DNA of 64,000 bases from Arthrobacter sp. 18067 (GCF_902706295.1 NZ_CACSJJ010000014.1:62001-126000); one strand, 5' to 3'; shown: positions 51,908 through 61,388, numbered from the stretch's first letter. A program made the numbers and translations. The notes: a model not told the origin generated them from the letters alone.

Positions 51908-52810
51908 ATGGCAACCCCGCGCATCGTCATCGTCCACCGGCGGACCGAACTTCAGGAACTCCTGGACCGGCACGCCACCCGCGGCCAAGCGGAGTTCTTC
52001 CTCCGCACCCGCGGCCGCAGCATCCAGGACGTGCAGGACAGACACGATCGCCTCACCGCCGCCCTCGCAATTATTCGGGCGGCCGTGCCGTCCGATTGCC
52101 GCACAGCGGAAGTGGAACGCGCGGACCTGAGCCGCTTCCTGCTCACGGCCGAGGACATCATCGCTGTCGTAGGACAGGACGGCCTGGTGGCGAATGTTGC
52201 CAAGTACCTGAACGGGCAGCCCGTGATCGGCATCGACCCCGAGCCCGGCGCCAACCCCGGCGTCCTGGTCCGGCACACCCCAGCGGCGGCCGCAGCCCTT
52301 CTGGCGACTGGAGACGTTGCGCGGCTGCGCTGCCAGGACCTCACCACCGTGACAGCAACCCTCGACGACGGTCAGCTGCTTTCGGCACTCAACGAAGTAT
52401 TCGTCGGGCACGCCTCACATCAGTCGGCGAAGTACTCCATCACTGCGCCGAGTTTCACCCAGCCCGGCGGGCAGTCGGAGCGGCAGTCGTCGTCGGGCCT
52501 TATCGTTTCCACCGGCACCGGCGCCACCGGATGGTGCGCCTCAATCGCACTGGAACGCGGCGGGCGCGCCTTGCCAGCACCCGCCGATCCGCGGCTCGCG
52601 TGGTTCGTCCGCGAGGCGTGGCCCTCACCCGTCACCGGCGCCTCGTTGACCGAAGGCGTTCTCGAAGCCGGCGAGGTCCTGCGGATTACCGTGGCGTCCG
52701 ATCAGCTGGTGGTGTTCGGCGACGGCATGGAGGACGACCGGCTGACGGCGACGTGGGGGCAGGAAATCACGGTGCAGCTGGGGCACAGGCCGCTGCGGCT
52801 GGTTGTTTGA
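51908..52810 (+). CDS. Divergent NAD kinase-like protein
   Basis: This 300-aa protein has NAD kinase landmarks: GQDG at 89-92 in place of GGDG, NE at 162-163 in LNEVFVGHAS and SGLIVSTGTGATGW at 197-210 (canonical GDGLIVSTPTGSTAY). NAD kinases make NADP from NAD. The changed GGDG motif means activity or substrate may differ. It starts 9 bp after the SPFH gene. Control by NrtR, a NAD-metabolism regulator, independently supports a link to NAD(P). Confidence 0.78.
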   Translation: MATPRIVIVHRRTELQELLDRHATRGQAEFFLRTRGRSIQDVQDRHDRLTAALAIIRAAVPSDCRTAEVERADLSRFLLTAEDIIAVVGQDGLVANVAKYLNGQPVIGIDPEPGANPGVLVRHTPAAAAALLATGDVARLRCQDLTTVTATLDDGQLLSALNEVFVGHASHQSAKYSITAPSFTQPGGQSERQSSSGLIVSTGTGATGWCASIALERGGRALPAPADPRLAWFVREAWPSPVTGASLTEGVLEAGEVLRITVASDQLVVFGDGMEDDRLTATWGQEITVQLGHRPLRLVV

Positions 52811-52957
52811 CTACATAGGCGACGAGGAACGCGCAGCTCCGCCCCGCCAAACAAGCGATATTTCCGCAGGCAATTAATCCATTCGGTGTAGTATTGGGGA
52901 TTGGCCTGCTCTATTAGTGTGGGCGACTCAACTCCTGACTCACCCCGAGGAGCTTCC

Positions 52958-53905
52958 GTGAGCCATCGTGAACAAGCAACGGAACAAACCGAACCGGCCT
53001 ATCGGACCCCGCCAACTCCAGGCCGCGAGGCCGCCCGGGGTTGGCTGATTGGCCTCCTTGCCGGAGCTCTTGGTCTGGTCCCTTGGTGGATCACTGGGGC
53101 CAGACTGCCCTTGCAGAACCTATGGGCGACGCAGGTCTGGCCGGACCAGATGCCCCTCGCCTTGCTGCCCCTTAGCCAGTACGAACTGACAACCATCGTC
53201 GCGCTCCTCAGTGTGGGCGGCGCAGTGGCCGGGCTCTCCATTCGCATATGGTCACCCAACCGCCGTCGACTCGTCACCTGGTGCGCCGTCGGAGGGGTTT
53301 TCACTGTCCAGCTCATCGCCACCGTGCAATCGTTCTGGATACTCCACGAGGGTCTGGCACCCGGCAGCATGTCCGGCCTCTACTTCGGTGGGCTGTTGGC
53401 CGGCGTCATTGGCTCCATGGTTGCAGCGCTCGTCGCACTGGTGCTGATCGCTTCCAGGTCAACGGTCAAGGCCACCATCGGCTTCGGTCTCATGGCGGTT
53501 CCGCTCACGTCGTGGGCCGTGGAGTGGGTTGTGGGCATCATGGGGTACATCGACGTACCCACTGCTGTGCCGACCATCGCCCGGTGGGTGCCTGCGGTCC
53601 TGGTCGGTTGCGCTTTGGCTTGGTGTGGGCTCCGGCCCGTCCGCCGAGTGGCGGCATGGATTCTCAACCTTGCGTTCCTGTGGGTGATTCCGGCCCTGTT
53701 CATATCGGTGCAGTACGTCTTGGGAACCCGGGTGCTGGCCGGCGACGTCCAGGAAATGCTGCTGATGAGCCGGCAGATCCTCGCAGCTACCCTCGGTCCT
53801 GACGGAGGGGCTTTGCCCACCATACTGGTGGCGCTGGCTATCGGACTGGTTGGTGTCGGATCGCGTGCAATCACTGCGCGCAGGAGCTCCGAAGCAACGG
53901 GTTAG
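52958..53905 (+). CDS. Multi-pass membrane protein, unknown function
   Basis: This 315-aa protein has a polar N-terminus and about eight to nine TM segments (GWLIGLLAGALGLVPWWITG, TTIVALLSVGGAVAGLSI, LLAGVIGSMVAALVALVLIA and others). GTG 52958 is supported by CGAGGAG; an upstream TTG at 52901 has none. No known motif. It ends overlapping the convergent GNAT gene by 4 bp. An upstream A/T-rich block with TAGTAT at 52887-52892 may hold its promoter. Confidence 0.7.
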   Translation: MSHREQATEQTEPAYRTPPTPGREAARGWLIGLLAGALGLVPWWITGARLPLQNLWATQVWPDQMPLALLPLSQYELTTIVALLSVGGAVAGLSIRIWSPNRRRLVTWCAVGGVFTVQLIATVQSFWILHEGLAPGSMSGLYFGGLLAGVIGSMVAALVALVLIASRSTVKATIGFGLMAVPLTSWAVEWVVGIMGYIDVPTAVPTIARWVPAVLVGCALAWCGLRPVRRVAAWILNLAFLWVIPALFISVQYVLGTRVLAGDVQEMLLMSRQILAATLGPDGGALPTILVALAIGLVGVGSRAITARRSSEATG

Positions 53906-54405
53906 CGGGCTTGGCGGCTGCGGACCATTCGAACGTCCCTCACGTCGTCTTCAATCTTCTCCGCCCCGTCGGCGATGAATCCGTTCTTCCGATAGAACGA
54001 TGGGGCGCGCGGATTAGGGTCCGCCACCCAGAGCGAAGCGGGCGCGGCAGGGTCGATGACGGCATTGAGCAGGGCTTCGCCCACCCCTGAACCGTGGAAA
54101 GCGGTATATGCGTAAAGGACGTACAACTGCTGGGGCTCTTCAGCGGAGTCAGGAATGGGGCCTGACATCGCGATGCCGATCACGGTTTCTTCATGCGAAG
54201 CGACGGCGACGCTGTTCTTTTCATAGCGAGAATCAGTCAGCGCTGCGGTCCAGAATTTCTCGCGCCATTCCAGGAGTGCTGGATCATCCAACACCGCATC
54301 GCTCATCAACCCCCGGTAGGTTTCGCGCCAAGTATCCACGTGAACTCTCGCCATGCTTGGCGCGTCTGCAGGCTCGGCACGACGCACCTCAAAGTTGATC
54401 GTCAT
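53902..54405 (-). CDS. GNAT N-acetyltransferase
   Basis: This 167-aa protein has a GNAT fold: ADAPSMARVHVDTWRETYRGLM at the start, YVLYAYTAFHGSGVGEALLNAV as acetyl-CoA motif and WVADPNPRAPSFYRKNGF as motif B. Substrate unknown. It is convergent with the multi-pass membrane protein. Confidence 0.88.
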   Translation of the reverse strand: MTINFEVRRAEPADAPSMARVHVDTWRETYRGLMSDAVLDDPALLEWREKFWTAALTDSRYEKNSVAVASHEETVIGIAMSGPIPDSAEEPQQLYVLYAYTAFHGSGVGEALLNAVIDPAAPASLWVADPNPRAPSFYRKNGFIADGAEKIEDDVRDVRMVRSRQAR

Positions 54406-54536
54406 TGCTCAACGGTACATGCGCAGTAGCTACTAATCGGGCAAGCCGGGGATCGCGGAAACCAGACGTTAAGTGCGCCGCAGGACGATTCTTCACCGGG
54501 CACCCGATTGGCCCCCAGCATCAGCAATACGGTCCG

Positions 54537-54725
54537 CTAACTGGGTTTTCTGGCATTGCCTTTGATGGTTGCTAGAAACGTTGCCATGCCGAGAATAAAC
54601 GAAGTGGCTATGGCCGCAGGCCACGGAATATTTCCGTTCACCCATAGTGCAGCGAAAAGCGAAAACGCTGCCACCAACAACCCTGCTAGAACAGCAAATG
54701 TCTTGGTCCTGCCTTTGGTCCCCAT
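54537..54725 (-). CDS. Small two-TM membrane protein (62 aa)
   Basis: Two hydrophobic segments (TFAVLAGLLVAAFSLFAALWV and WPAAIATSFILGMATFLATI) between a basic N-terminus (MGTKGRTK) and a basic tail (KGNARKPS). No known domain, but the clean two-helix layout makes a real gene likely. Confidence 0.6.
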   Translation of the reverse strand: MGTKGRTKTFAVLAGLLVAAFSLFAALWVNGNIPWPAAIATSFILGMATFLATIKGNARKPS

Positions 54726-54896
54726 GCGTCGATCCTACGCGGCCCCGGTAGGTCTCCCGCCGTCATGTGGACGCTCACTGATTCCCTTCTGACCCGCCGT
54801 CCTTCAAATTTCAACCGTTGTCCCGTGCAAAACCCCGGGGTAGGGTGACCGGACCGTCCACCCACATCACCGTCTGGACCAACTCTGGGAGACACC

Positions 54897-56732
54897 ATGA
54901 CACATGTGAGACGTCAACTGGCTGCTGTCACGGCAGCCTTGGCACTAACCGTGACAAGCGGCGCAATGGCCAGTCCGGCCTTCGCAGATTCACGCGAAAC
55001 TGAGAAGAAAGCCACGGCCACAGGCTACGGCGGCGCTGTCAGCACCGTGGATCCGGAAGCTTCCGCAGCCGCAATCGAAGTATTGAAGAGGGGTGGCAAT
55101 GCCGCCGACGCAGCCGTCGCCGCCGCCGCAACCTTGGGCGTTACCGAACCCTACAGCGCAGGCATCGGGGGCGGCGGATACTTCGTCTTCTACGACGCGA
55201 AGACCAAACAAGTCGGCACCATTGACGGCCGTGAAACCGCTCCGGCGGGCATGCCAACTGACGCATTCATTGACCCGGCCACCAAGAAGCCGTACAACTT
55301 CACGCCTGAACTCGTCACCAGCGGCGTGTCCGTCGGAGTCCCAGGCACACCTGCAACGTGGGAACGTGCACTGGAGCGCTGGGGCACTCTGGACCTCGGC
55401 GAAGCCCTGAAGCCGGCCATCAAGGTGGCCAACCGCGGCTTCGTGGTGGACGAGACCTTCCGTCAACAGACACTGGACAATAAGCTTCGCTTCGGTGCGT
55501 TTACCTCCACGAAGGATCTGTTTCTTCCCGGTGGTGACGCTCCCGCCGTCGGAAGCGTCTTCAAGAACCACGACCTCGCGGCGACGTACCGGCTGCTCGC
55601 AAAGGAAGGCACCGACGCCTTCTACGGCGGCCGGCTCGCGGAAGAGATCGCCAAGACCGTCCAGGCCCCGCCGAAAACTGCGGCAACCAAACTTCCCGTC
55701 CCGGTCGGCTTCATGACCACGCAGGACTTGGCCAAATACAAAGCGCTGGACCAGGACGCCACCAAGGTGGAATACCGCGGTTACGACGTCTACGGAATGG
55801 CGCCTTCCAGCAGCGGCGGCACCACGGTGGGTGAGTCCCTGAACATCCTGGAAAACTACGAACTCAAGGACATGAAGCCAGTCGACGCCCTGCATCACTA
55901 CTTCGAGGCCAGTTCCCTCGCCTTCGCGGACCGCGGCGCCTACGTTGGCGATCCTGCTTTCGTGAATGTCCCCACTAAAACCCTGCTGAGCGACGTCTTT
56001 GCCAAGGAACGCTCCTGCGAAATCGATCCGACGGCGGCAGCTGAGAAGCCGGTCGACCCCGGCAACGTACAAGCGTACGACGGCGCGTGCCCGGCTGCCG
56101 TGGCGCCACTCGCCAATGAGACGGATACAGAAAACATCTCCACGACGAACCTGACGGTCGCCGACAAGTGGGGCAACGTGGTGGAGTACACGCTGACGAT
56201 CGAGCAGACCGGCGGTTCGGGGATTGTTGTTCCTGGTCGTGGCTTCCTGCTGAATAACGAGTTGACTGACTTCAGCACCGTTTACAACGAGACAGACCCC
56301 AACCGGATCCAGCCTGGTAAGCGGCCGCGTTCCTCTATGTCGCCGACCATCATTTTGAAGGACGGCAATCCTTTCCTGGCCCTCGGCTCCCCCGGTGGTT
56401 CGACCATTATCACTACCGTGCTGCAGACAATCCTTAACCGCGTCGATTTGGGTATGACAGTCTCCGAAGCGCTCGCTGCGCCAAGGGCTGCACCCCGAAA
56501 TGGTGAAACTGTCAGCTCCGAGCCGGCCTTCATCGATAAGTACGGTCCTGCCCTGACGTCATTGGGGCACAAGCTGGTTCCGGCAGGTGACGCCTTCACC
56601 TCGGCTGCAGAGATTGGGGCGGCAACGGCCATCGAATTCGGCAGGGACGGCAAGATGACCGCGGCCGCCGAACCGGTTCGTCGAGGCGGCGGTTCAGCGA
56701 TGGTGGTGAAACCGGGCAAACCTGGCAAGTAG
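54897..56732 (+). CDS. ggt: Gamma-glutamyltranspeptidase precursor
   Basis: This 611-aa exported enzyme has a signal peptide ending near PAFADS. It autocleaves before the catalytic Thr at about residue 416 (STTNLTVADKWGNVVEYT; the usual TTH is TTN here). RP..SMSPTIILKDGNPFLALGSPGG and NNELTDF are typical of the small subunit. It transfers or hydrolyses gamma-glutamyl groups, as from glutathione. GGGAGAC precedes ATG 54897. Likely located at or outside the cell surface. Confidence 0.93.
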   Translation: MTHVRRQLAAVTAALALTVTSGAMASPAFADSRETEKKATATGYGGAVSTVDPEASAAAIEVLKRGGNAADAAVAAAATLGVTEPYSAGIGGGGYFVFYDAKTKQVGTIDGRETAPAGMPTDAFIDPATKKPYNFTPELVTSGVSVGVPGTPATWERALERWGTLDLGEALKPAIKVANRGFVVDETFRQQTLDNKLRFGAFTSTKDLFLPGGDAPAVGSVFKNHDLAATYRLLAKEGTDAFYGGRLAEEIAKTVQAPPKTAATKLPVPVGFMTTQDLAKYKALDQDATKVEYRGYDVYGMAPSSSGGTTVGESLNILENYELKDMKPVDALHHYFEASSLAFADRGAYVGDPAFVNVPTKTLLSDVFAKERSCEIDPTAAAEKPVDPGNVQAYDGACPAAVAPLANETDTENISTTNLTVADKWGNVVEYTLTIEQTGGSGIVVPGRGFLLNNELTDFSTVYNETDPNRIQPGKRPRSSMSPTIILKDGNPFLALGSPGGSTIITTVLQTILNRVDLGMTVSEALAAPRAAPRNGETVSSEPAFIDKYGPALTSLGHKLVPAGDAFTSAAEIGAATAIEFGRDGKMTAAAEPVRRGGGSAMVVKPGKPGK

Positions 56733-56737
56733 GCGTC

Positions 56738-57340
56738 TCAGTAACCAGGCAACAGCCCGCGAACAGTTGCTTGGAGCTTCTCCAGAGCCGCATCTTCTTG
56801 GTCACTGACGGCAAATTTCATCAGGCCACGACACGCGAGCCCGGCGTCCGTCAGTTCGCCACTGAGCAGGAAATCGAGCAGTTCGTCACTCGGAAGGAGA
56901 CGCACGAAGCCCGCTTCGGAGGGGTCCCATGACGGGTCGCCTCCGAGGCGGGCTTCTGCTGCAATAACCAAATGTTTTCGCTTGGAAGAGTTGGCTGACC
57001 ACCATTCGGATCCTGCGTAATAGACGGACGCCGAGTGGTAGCCGGTCTCTTCTGCCAACTCACGGTGAGCTGCATTTTCAGCGGTTTCACCATCGTTCAC
57101 ATAGCCGCCGGGAAGTTCCAGCAATGTCCTTCCTGGACCAACTCGAAACTGTTCAAAAAGAACCACGTCCGCGCCGCCCTCCGTGAAGGCGAGCATTGCG
57201 GCCGAGTCCGGACCGGCTATGACTTCCCATTCAGTGACCGAGCCATCCGCCTCCAAGTACGTGTCCCGGTTGACGGTGACAAAGCCTTTGTAGGCGCGCG
57301 TGCTCCAGAGTTTTCGCCACAGTTCGTCCGAACTGCTCAA
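56738..57340 (-). CDS. Nudix hydrolase (ADP-ribose pyrophosphatase-like)
   Basis: This protein of about 200 aa has the Nudix box starting at GGYVNDGE (residue 78) and ending HRELAEETG. VLFEQFRVGPGRTLLELPGG matches ADP-ribose pyrophosphatases of the NudF type. The start is TTG 57340, overlapping the stop of the small membrane protein gene (TTGA); a longer open frame upstream lacks support. No ribosome site is obvious, consistent with coupling. Confidence 0.8.
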   Translation of the reverse strand: MSSSDELWRKLWSTRAYKGFVTVNRDTYLEADGSVTEWEVIAGPDSAAMLAFTEGGADVVLFEQFRVGPGRTLLELPGGYVNDGETAENAAHRELAEETGYHSASVYYAGSEWWSANSSKRKHLVIAAEARLGGDPSWDPSEAGFVRLLPSDELLDFLLSGELTDAGLACRGLMKFAVSDQEDAALEKLQATVRGLLPGY

Positions 57341-57522
57341 GATGGGCGGTTGTTCTTGAGCTCCCGGCTGTATCTCCACACCATGACCAACGATGCAGCC
57401 GCGATGATGATTCCGGAAACGGTGGACCACCAGGTGTGAGCTGTATTTGAGATGAAAATGGACACTGCATAGGCGGCGAGCACCAGGGCCAAAAGGAGCC
57501 AAACCAACGGGCTGCTTTTCAT
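57337..57522 (-). CDS. Small two-TM membrane protein (61 aa)
   Basis: MKSSPLVWLLLALVLAAYAV forms the first segment and a second, GIIIAAASLVMVWRYSREL, follows. AAGGAATTC lies upstream of ATG 57522. It is the next gene after the ABC membrane proteins of the RiPP cluster (31-bp gap) and may be its last gene or belong with the Nudix gene. Function unknown; an immunity role is possible but untested. Confidence 0.6.
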   Translation of the reverse strand: MKSSPLVWLLLALVLAAYAVSIFISNTAHTWWSTVSGIIIAAASLVMVWRYSRELKNNRPS

Positions 57523-57553
57523 GATGAATTCCTTAATTGGAGTTGATGATTTG

Positions 57554-58258
57554 TCACACCAGATCCCGCTTCAGGAACACCCCGAAGGCAACCGCTGTGA
57601 CTATTACAAGCCACGTCGCGGCTTCGAAAAAAGTGATGCGGGCTGGTATGTGGATTGCCAGTTGGCCTGCCCACTCGGTGACCAAGACCGGAAAGACAAA
57701 CCGTTTGGTCTCCCCCAGGGGCCCGGATATGAATTCCGGGAGAATCAAACTGAGAGGCACCGCGAAGAGACTCACCAGGTGGTTGCGAATGAGGGAACCG
57801 ATGGCGAAGCCCCATAGCGATCCCATGCAGTCTGCCCCCGCAAATGCGAGTATTGCGGCAAGACTGGGCTGCCATCCGTCGTCGAGTAATATCCCGGAAA
57901 TCCCAAACACCAAGCCTATGGTCGCTCCGCCCAGGAGGGCTGACACAGCGGTAGCGGCTGCCCGTGCAGTGAACGCTGGTCCTCGTTGGAAAAGCAGTAC
58001 ACGGCGGTTGAGGCACCCATCCCGGTAGTCCGACGTGAAGGAGAAAGAACCCACCAGCGCCCCAGCCGTGAGCACAAGGGAAAGTGCTGGTTCCAGGAGA
58101 AGCAGGTCAAGGCCCTGCGTCGGTGCCCCGGGGTCAAGGACCGCGGCGGCAATGAGGAGGCCCAGAATTCCCAACACCAGAAGTGCCCCCACGACTGACC
58201 CTTTCCATAGCCAAGGCCGCTGGAGGTCGGATATCAGGGCGGGCACGACGTTAGCCAC
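57554..58258 (-). CDS. ABC-2 type membrane protein 2 of the RiPP cluster
   Basis: This 234-aa protein has six hydrophobic segments (VVGALLVLGILGLLIAAAVL, ALSLVLTAGALVGSFSF and others) and the YRDGCLNRRVLLF region typical of ABC-2 permeases. GTG 58258 starts directly after the stop of the preceding permease gene. With the second permease and the ATPase it probably forms an exporter or immunity pump for the peptide product. Confidence 0.75.
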   Translation of the reverse strand: MANVVPALISDLQRPWLWKGSVVGALLVLGILGLLIAAAVLDPGAPTQGLDLLLLEPALSLVLTAGALVGSFSFTSDYRDGCLNRRVLLFQRGPAFTARAAATAVSALLGGATIGLVFGISGILLDDGWQPSLAAILAFAGADCMGSLWGFAIGSLIRNHLVSLFAVPLSLILPEFISGPLGETKRFVFPVLVTEWAGQLAIHIPARITFFEAATWLVIVTAVAFGVFLKRDLV

Positions 58259-59008
58259 CTACAGCTCCTTTAATTTGATGGCTAACCCGGCCCCGGCTCC
58301 CGCTGCGATCAGCCACCCAACGGACACAAAGAACGCCGGCATGGGTTCCAGCAATCCCTCGAACGGCAGGGAAGCGATACCCGCCAAGGCACCTGACGGC
58401 AGCCATCGGGCCACCTCGGAGTTGTTTGCAAGAAGAGGCAGCTCGAATGCGAGCGGGAGGAGCATGGTGAGTATCGTCGTCGCGTAGTAGTGACGGATGA
58501 TCCAGCCCAGCGAACAACCCCAGAGGGCGCCCATCCCGGATGCCATCACAACGCCAGGCATGGCGCTCCATGCCTCGGGAGTCAGAAGGTCTGCCCGCAC
58601 CTCGGGTGGCAGCGAGAATGCAACGCTCCCGCCCCAGATCGTTACTCCCATAAGCGCCGTGGCGAGGCCGACCACCAGCGCTGCCAGGTATTTGGACGCC
58701 ACCATTTGTTGCAATCCGGAGATCACCACGCTGCGGCGAAGAGTCCCGTAGTAGGTCTCGCGTGTCACCAGATAGCTCCCGGCAAACGTAGCCACGGCAG
58801 CGATGCTTGTGGCGAGCGCCCAAAACGCCTGGATGTTGTCTGCCGCCGATAGGTCTTCAGCGTTGTCCGGCCAACCGAGGAAGTTGGCAACGAACCAGGG
58901 AACCAACGCACTGAACGCCAGGATGCCCACAATCGAGTACCCGCTGAAGTATCTGATGAGTTCTGAACGGAGCCCACCCACCAAGGCAGCAGTGGCATTC
59001 GCGTTCAA
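58259..59008 (-). CDS. ABC-2 type membrane protein 1 of the RiPP cluster
   Basis: This protein of about 249 aa has six TM segments (SIVGILAFSALVPWFVANFLG, VATFAGSYLVTRETYYGTLRRSV and others), an ABC-2 permease pattern parallel to its neighbour. TTG 59008 overlaps the ATPase stop (TTGA). The longer open frame extends into the ATPase gene and is not used. Confidence 0.75.
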   Translation of the reverse strand: MNANATAALVGGLRSELIRYFSGYSIVGILAFSALVPWFVANFLGWPDNAEDLSAADNIQAFWALATSIAAVATFAGSYLVTRETYYGTLRRSVVISGLQQMVASKYLAALVVGLATALMGVTIWGGSVAFSLPPEVRADLLTPEAWSAMPGVVMASGMGALWGCSLGWIIRHYYATTILTMLLPLAFELPLLANNSEVARWLPSGALAGIASLPFEGLLEPMPAFFVSVGWLIAAGAGAGLAIKLKEL

Positions 59009-59715
59009 CGGGCACCCGCCAGAATCTTGAAATACGCAGATTCCAGGCTCCCGCCACCAAGGGCCTTCGCCTCCTTGAGGGTTCCGCGGAACAGTGTCCT
59101 CTGCTTGAGAATGACAACTTCGTCCGCTACCTGTTCCAGCTCCATGAGCTGATGACTGGAAACCAAAGCACTCCCACCGGAAGCTGCGAAGTCCCTCAGG
59201 AATCGCCGAAGCCACTTGGCTCCCTCCGGGTCCAGCCCATTTGCGGGTTCATCGAGGACAAGCAACCGGGGGTCGCCGACCAGGGCAGACGCAATCCCCA
59301 ACCGTTGCCGCATTCCCAATGAGTAGTCCCGGACCTTCTTGTTCCCTTCGTTCGCGAGATCCACCTGTTCAAGAACGCGGTCCACGTTCTCCGGGGCAGC
59401 CCCGGCGGCCAGTTGGCAGATCTGCAGGTGCCGGCGTCCGGTCAGTCCCGGCTCGACGTCCATGCCGTCCAGGTTCACGCCGGCTATGGTTGCCGGGCAC
59501 CGCAGTGAGCGGTAGTCACTGCCGAAGACGGTGGCGCTTCCGGTCGTTGCAGCCAACAAGCCGGTCAGCCCCGCGAGCGCAGTACTTTTTCCTGCCCCGT
59601 TGGGACCGATCAGGCCCACCACACGCCCAGGGGGAACATCGAACGTCAACCCCTCGACGGCGAACCTCTTGCCTCTTTTCTTGCTGAATGATTTGAAGCT
59701 CGCGGGAATAGTCAT
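59005..59715 (-). CDS. ABC ATPase of the RiPP cluster
   Basis: This 236-aa ATPase has Walker A GPNGAGKST at residues 37-45, signature YSLGMRQRLGIASALVGDP, Walker B LLVLDEPANGLDPEG and H-loop SSHQLME. It is of the short bacitracin/immunity type. ATG 59715 overlaps the stop of the M50 protease gene. It energises the two downstream permeases. Confidence 0.92.
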   Translation of the reverse strand: MTIPASFKSFSKKRGKRFAVEGLTFDVPPGRVVGLIGPNGAGKSTALAGLTGLLAATTGSATVFGSDYRSLRCPATIAGVNLDGMDVEPGLTGRRHLQICQLAAGAAPENVDRVLEQVDLANEGNKKVRDYSLGMRQRLGIASALVGDPRLLVLDEPANGLDPEGAKWLRRFLRDFAASGGSALVSSHQLMELEQVADEVVILKQRTLFRGTLKEAKALGGGSLESAYFKILAGAR

Positions 59716-61388
59716 GGGTGCCCTTTCGTGGAGCCAGTGGATTGGGCCAGCCACAGTGGTGAGTTCATCGCCGAATCCCACAACCACTCCCCCAGGCTCG
59801 TCTGCCGTTGACTGGTGACCTCAGCACGTCCGGCAGAGGAGAGGTTCGTCCCTGATTCCAGTTCGCCACCGTAGGCCAGAACCGGCAGGGTGTCGCCCGC
59901 CAGCGCAATCGGGGCGATGGTGTCCAGCGGTGCCATGGAATTCGACGGCGACCGGTCACCAATAGTGGCCTGCCCCAGGTTTTCGTGAATGATCATTCCC
60001 TGCGACTGCAAAGTGACTTGATCGCCGGGCAGCAAAGACTGGTGCGGGTCTTGGACGGGTGTCACGACCCGCAACTCACCGTTTGCATAGGTGTATCCAG
60101 CCACGGTCACCGGCCTTACGGGGACGATCCAGGTCAGGGCTGCCACGGCCCCTGCCCCAAGCAGCACTGCAAGGATCCGCCTCCAGAGAGGGCTTCCGTT
60201 CTTGGACGCCATCCGGAAGAACTGAATGACGCTCTTCAGTGCCAACAGGGCAAGGACGCACAGGACCGCAAAAACAATAAGGTGACCTGCATAGCCAAGC
60301 TGCAGAAAAATGGGAACGAGCCTTTGGTAGCCGATCAGCATGAAGACAATTCCCGAGACGAAGCTCGCGAGTCCGAACCACGGCAGGAAACCCTGGCGCT
60401 GCACGGGACGTTGTGAACCGAGAACGCGGGAGCCGACCACCTCCTCCAATGCCCGGAGCGACTTCCTGCGAAGATGCGGTATATCCACTGCGGACATCAA
60501 GGCGACGTAGCCATCCAACTTGATGAACGGGAACAGGTTAAGAACGGCCACGGCGTAGCAAATGAGACCGTAGAGGACCGCGGCATCCTTCACGGGTGAC
60601 TCTGGAAGAAGCACCTGAACCGTCATGGCAACACTCCCCAAAGCGACGTGCACCAAAGGCCCGGCGAGCGCCACGAGTACCCGTTGCTTCCGGGAGCTCA
60701 GCCGCCACCCATCGGTCACGTCGCAGAAGAAGGCGGGCGACAGGTAGAACAGCATGATTCCGATGCGCCGCGGTGTGCCACCAAAGTAGGTGAGCGCCAT
60801 CCCATGCCCCAATTCGTGCAGGAGTGTGGACGCGAACATCGCTACCACCACGTAGAGATAGGCCTCCAACGGAAGCGGGGTTGCGAGGACGCGGAACATG
60901 CTGGGCCCAGCGAAGAACGCACCCACCGCCCCACCGAGAAGGAGCAAAAGGGCGGCGACGGCTCCACCAGGCCGCATCATCGCTGCGACTGCCGGACGGA
61001 CGGCTTGCAGCAATGCAGCCGGATTGAAGAGGGTGAATTGCGCTGTCAGCGGCGCCCTGAACTGGACCCGTCGAGTCCCGGCCGGCCGCGCGCCGCCGTC
61101 GAAAATTCCGGTGTGCGCCAACTGCCGCACAATCCCCGCCACATCGGCAGGGGTCCAGATTGGCCCCAGGAGTTCGGCGACTTGGGCTGGCTTCCTCTCG
61201 CCGTCCACCGCCCTAAGGACATCGGCGACGTCGGCAGAGACCCGCGCCTTCGGCACACCATTCACGGCGACTATCCACGGCCCACCTTCCTGCAACGGCT
61301 CGTCGATGGAGGCAGACGGCGCCAGCTGAACCGGCCACTCAACAGCCATCCGACCTTCTCCAGACTTCGGTCTTCGTGATGTGGTCAT
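59712..61388 (-). CDS. M50-family intramembrane metalloprotease with PqqD-like N-terminal domain
   Basis: This 558-aa protein has zinc ligands HELGH at 191-195 and LDG at 291-293 in a multi-TM M50 domain (FASTLLHELGHGMALTYFGG, LNLFPFIKLDGYVALMSAVD). Residues about 35-100 (WIVAVNGVPKARVSADVADVL, TPADVAGIVRQLAHTGIF) resemble a PqqD-type RiPP recognition element. A C-terminal lipoyl-like barrel is likely. In daptide clusters an M50 membrane protease (MpaP) is thought to remove the leader; this protein fits that role. ATG 61388 overlaps the YcaO stop. Confidence 0.85.
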   Translation of the reverse strand: MTTSRRPKSGEGRMAVEWPVQLAPSASIDEPLQEGGPWIVAVNGVPKARVSADVADVLRAVDGERKPAQVAELLGPIWTPADVAGIVRQLAHTGIFDGGARPAGTRRVQFRAPLTAQFTLFNPAALLQAVRPAVAAMMRPGGAVAALLLLLGGAVGAFFAGPSMFRVLATPLPLEAYLYVVVAMFASTLLHELGHGMALTYFGGTPRRIGIMLFYLSPAFFCDVTDGWRLSSRKQRVLVALAGPLVHVALGSVAMTVQVLLPESPVKDAAVLYGLICYAVAVLNLFPFIKLDGYVALMSAVDIPHLRRKSLRALEEVVGSRVLGSQRPVQRQGFLPWFGLASFVSGIVFMLIGYQRLVPIFLQLGYAGHLIVFAVLCVLALLALKSVIQFFRMASKNGSPLWRRILAVLLGAGAVAALTWIVPVRPVTVAGYTYANGELRVVTPVQDPHQSLLPGDQVTLQSQGMIIHENLGQATIGDRSPSNSMAPLDTIAPIALAGDTLPVLAYGGELESGTNLSSAGRAEVTSQRQTSLGEWLWDSAMNSPLWLAQSTGSTKGHP

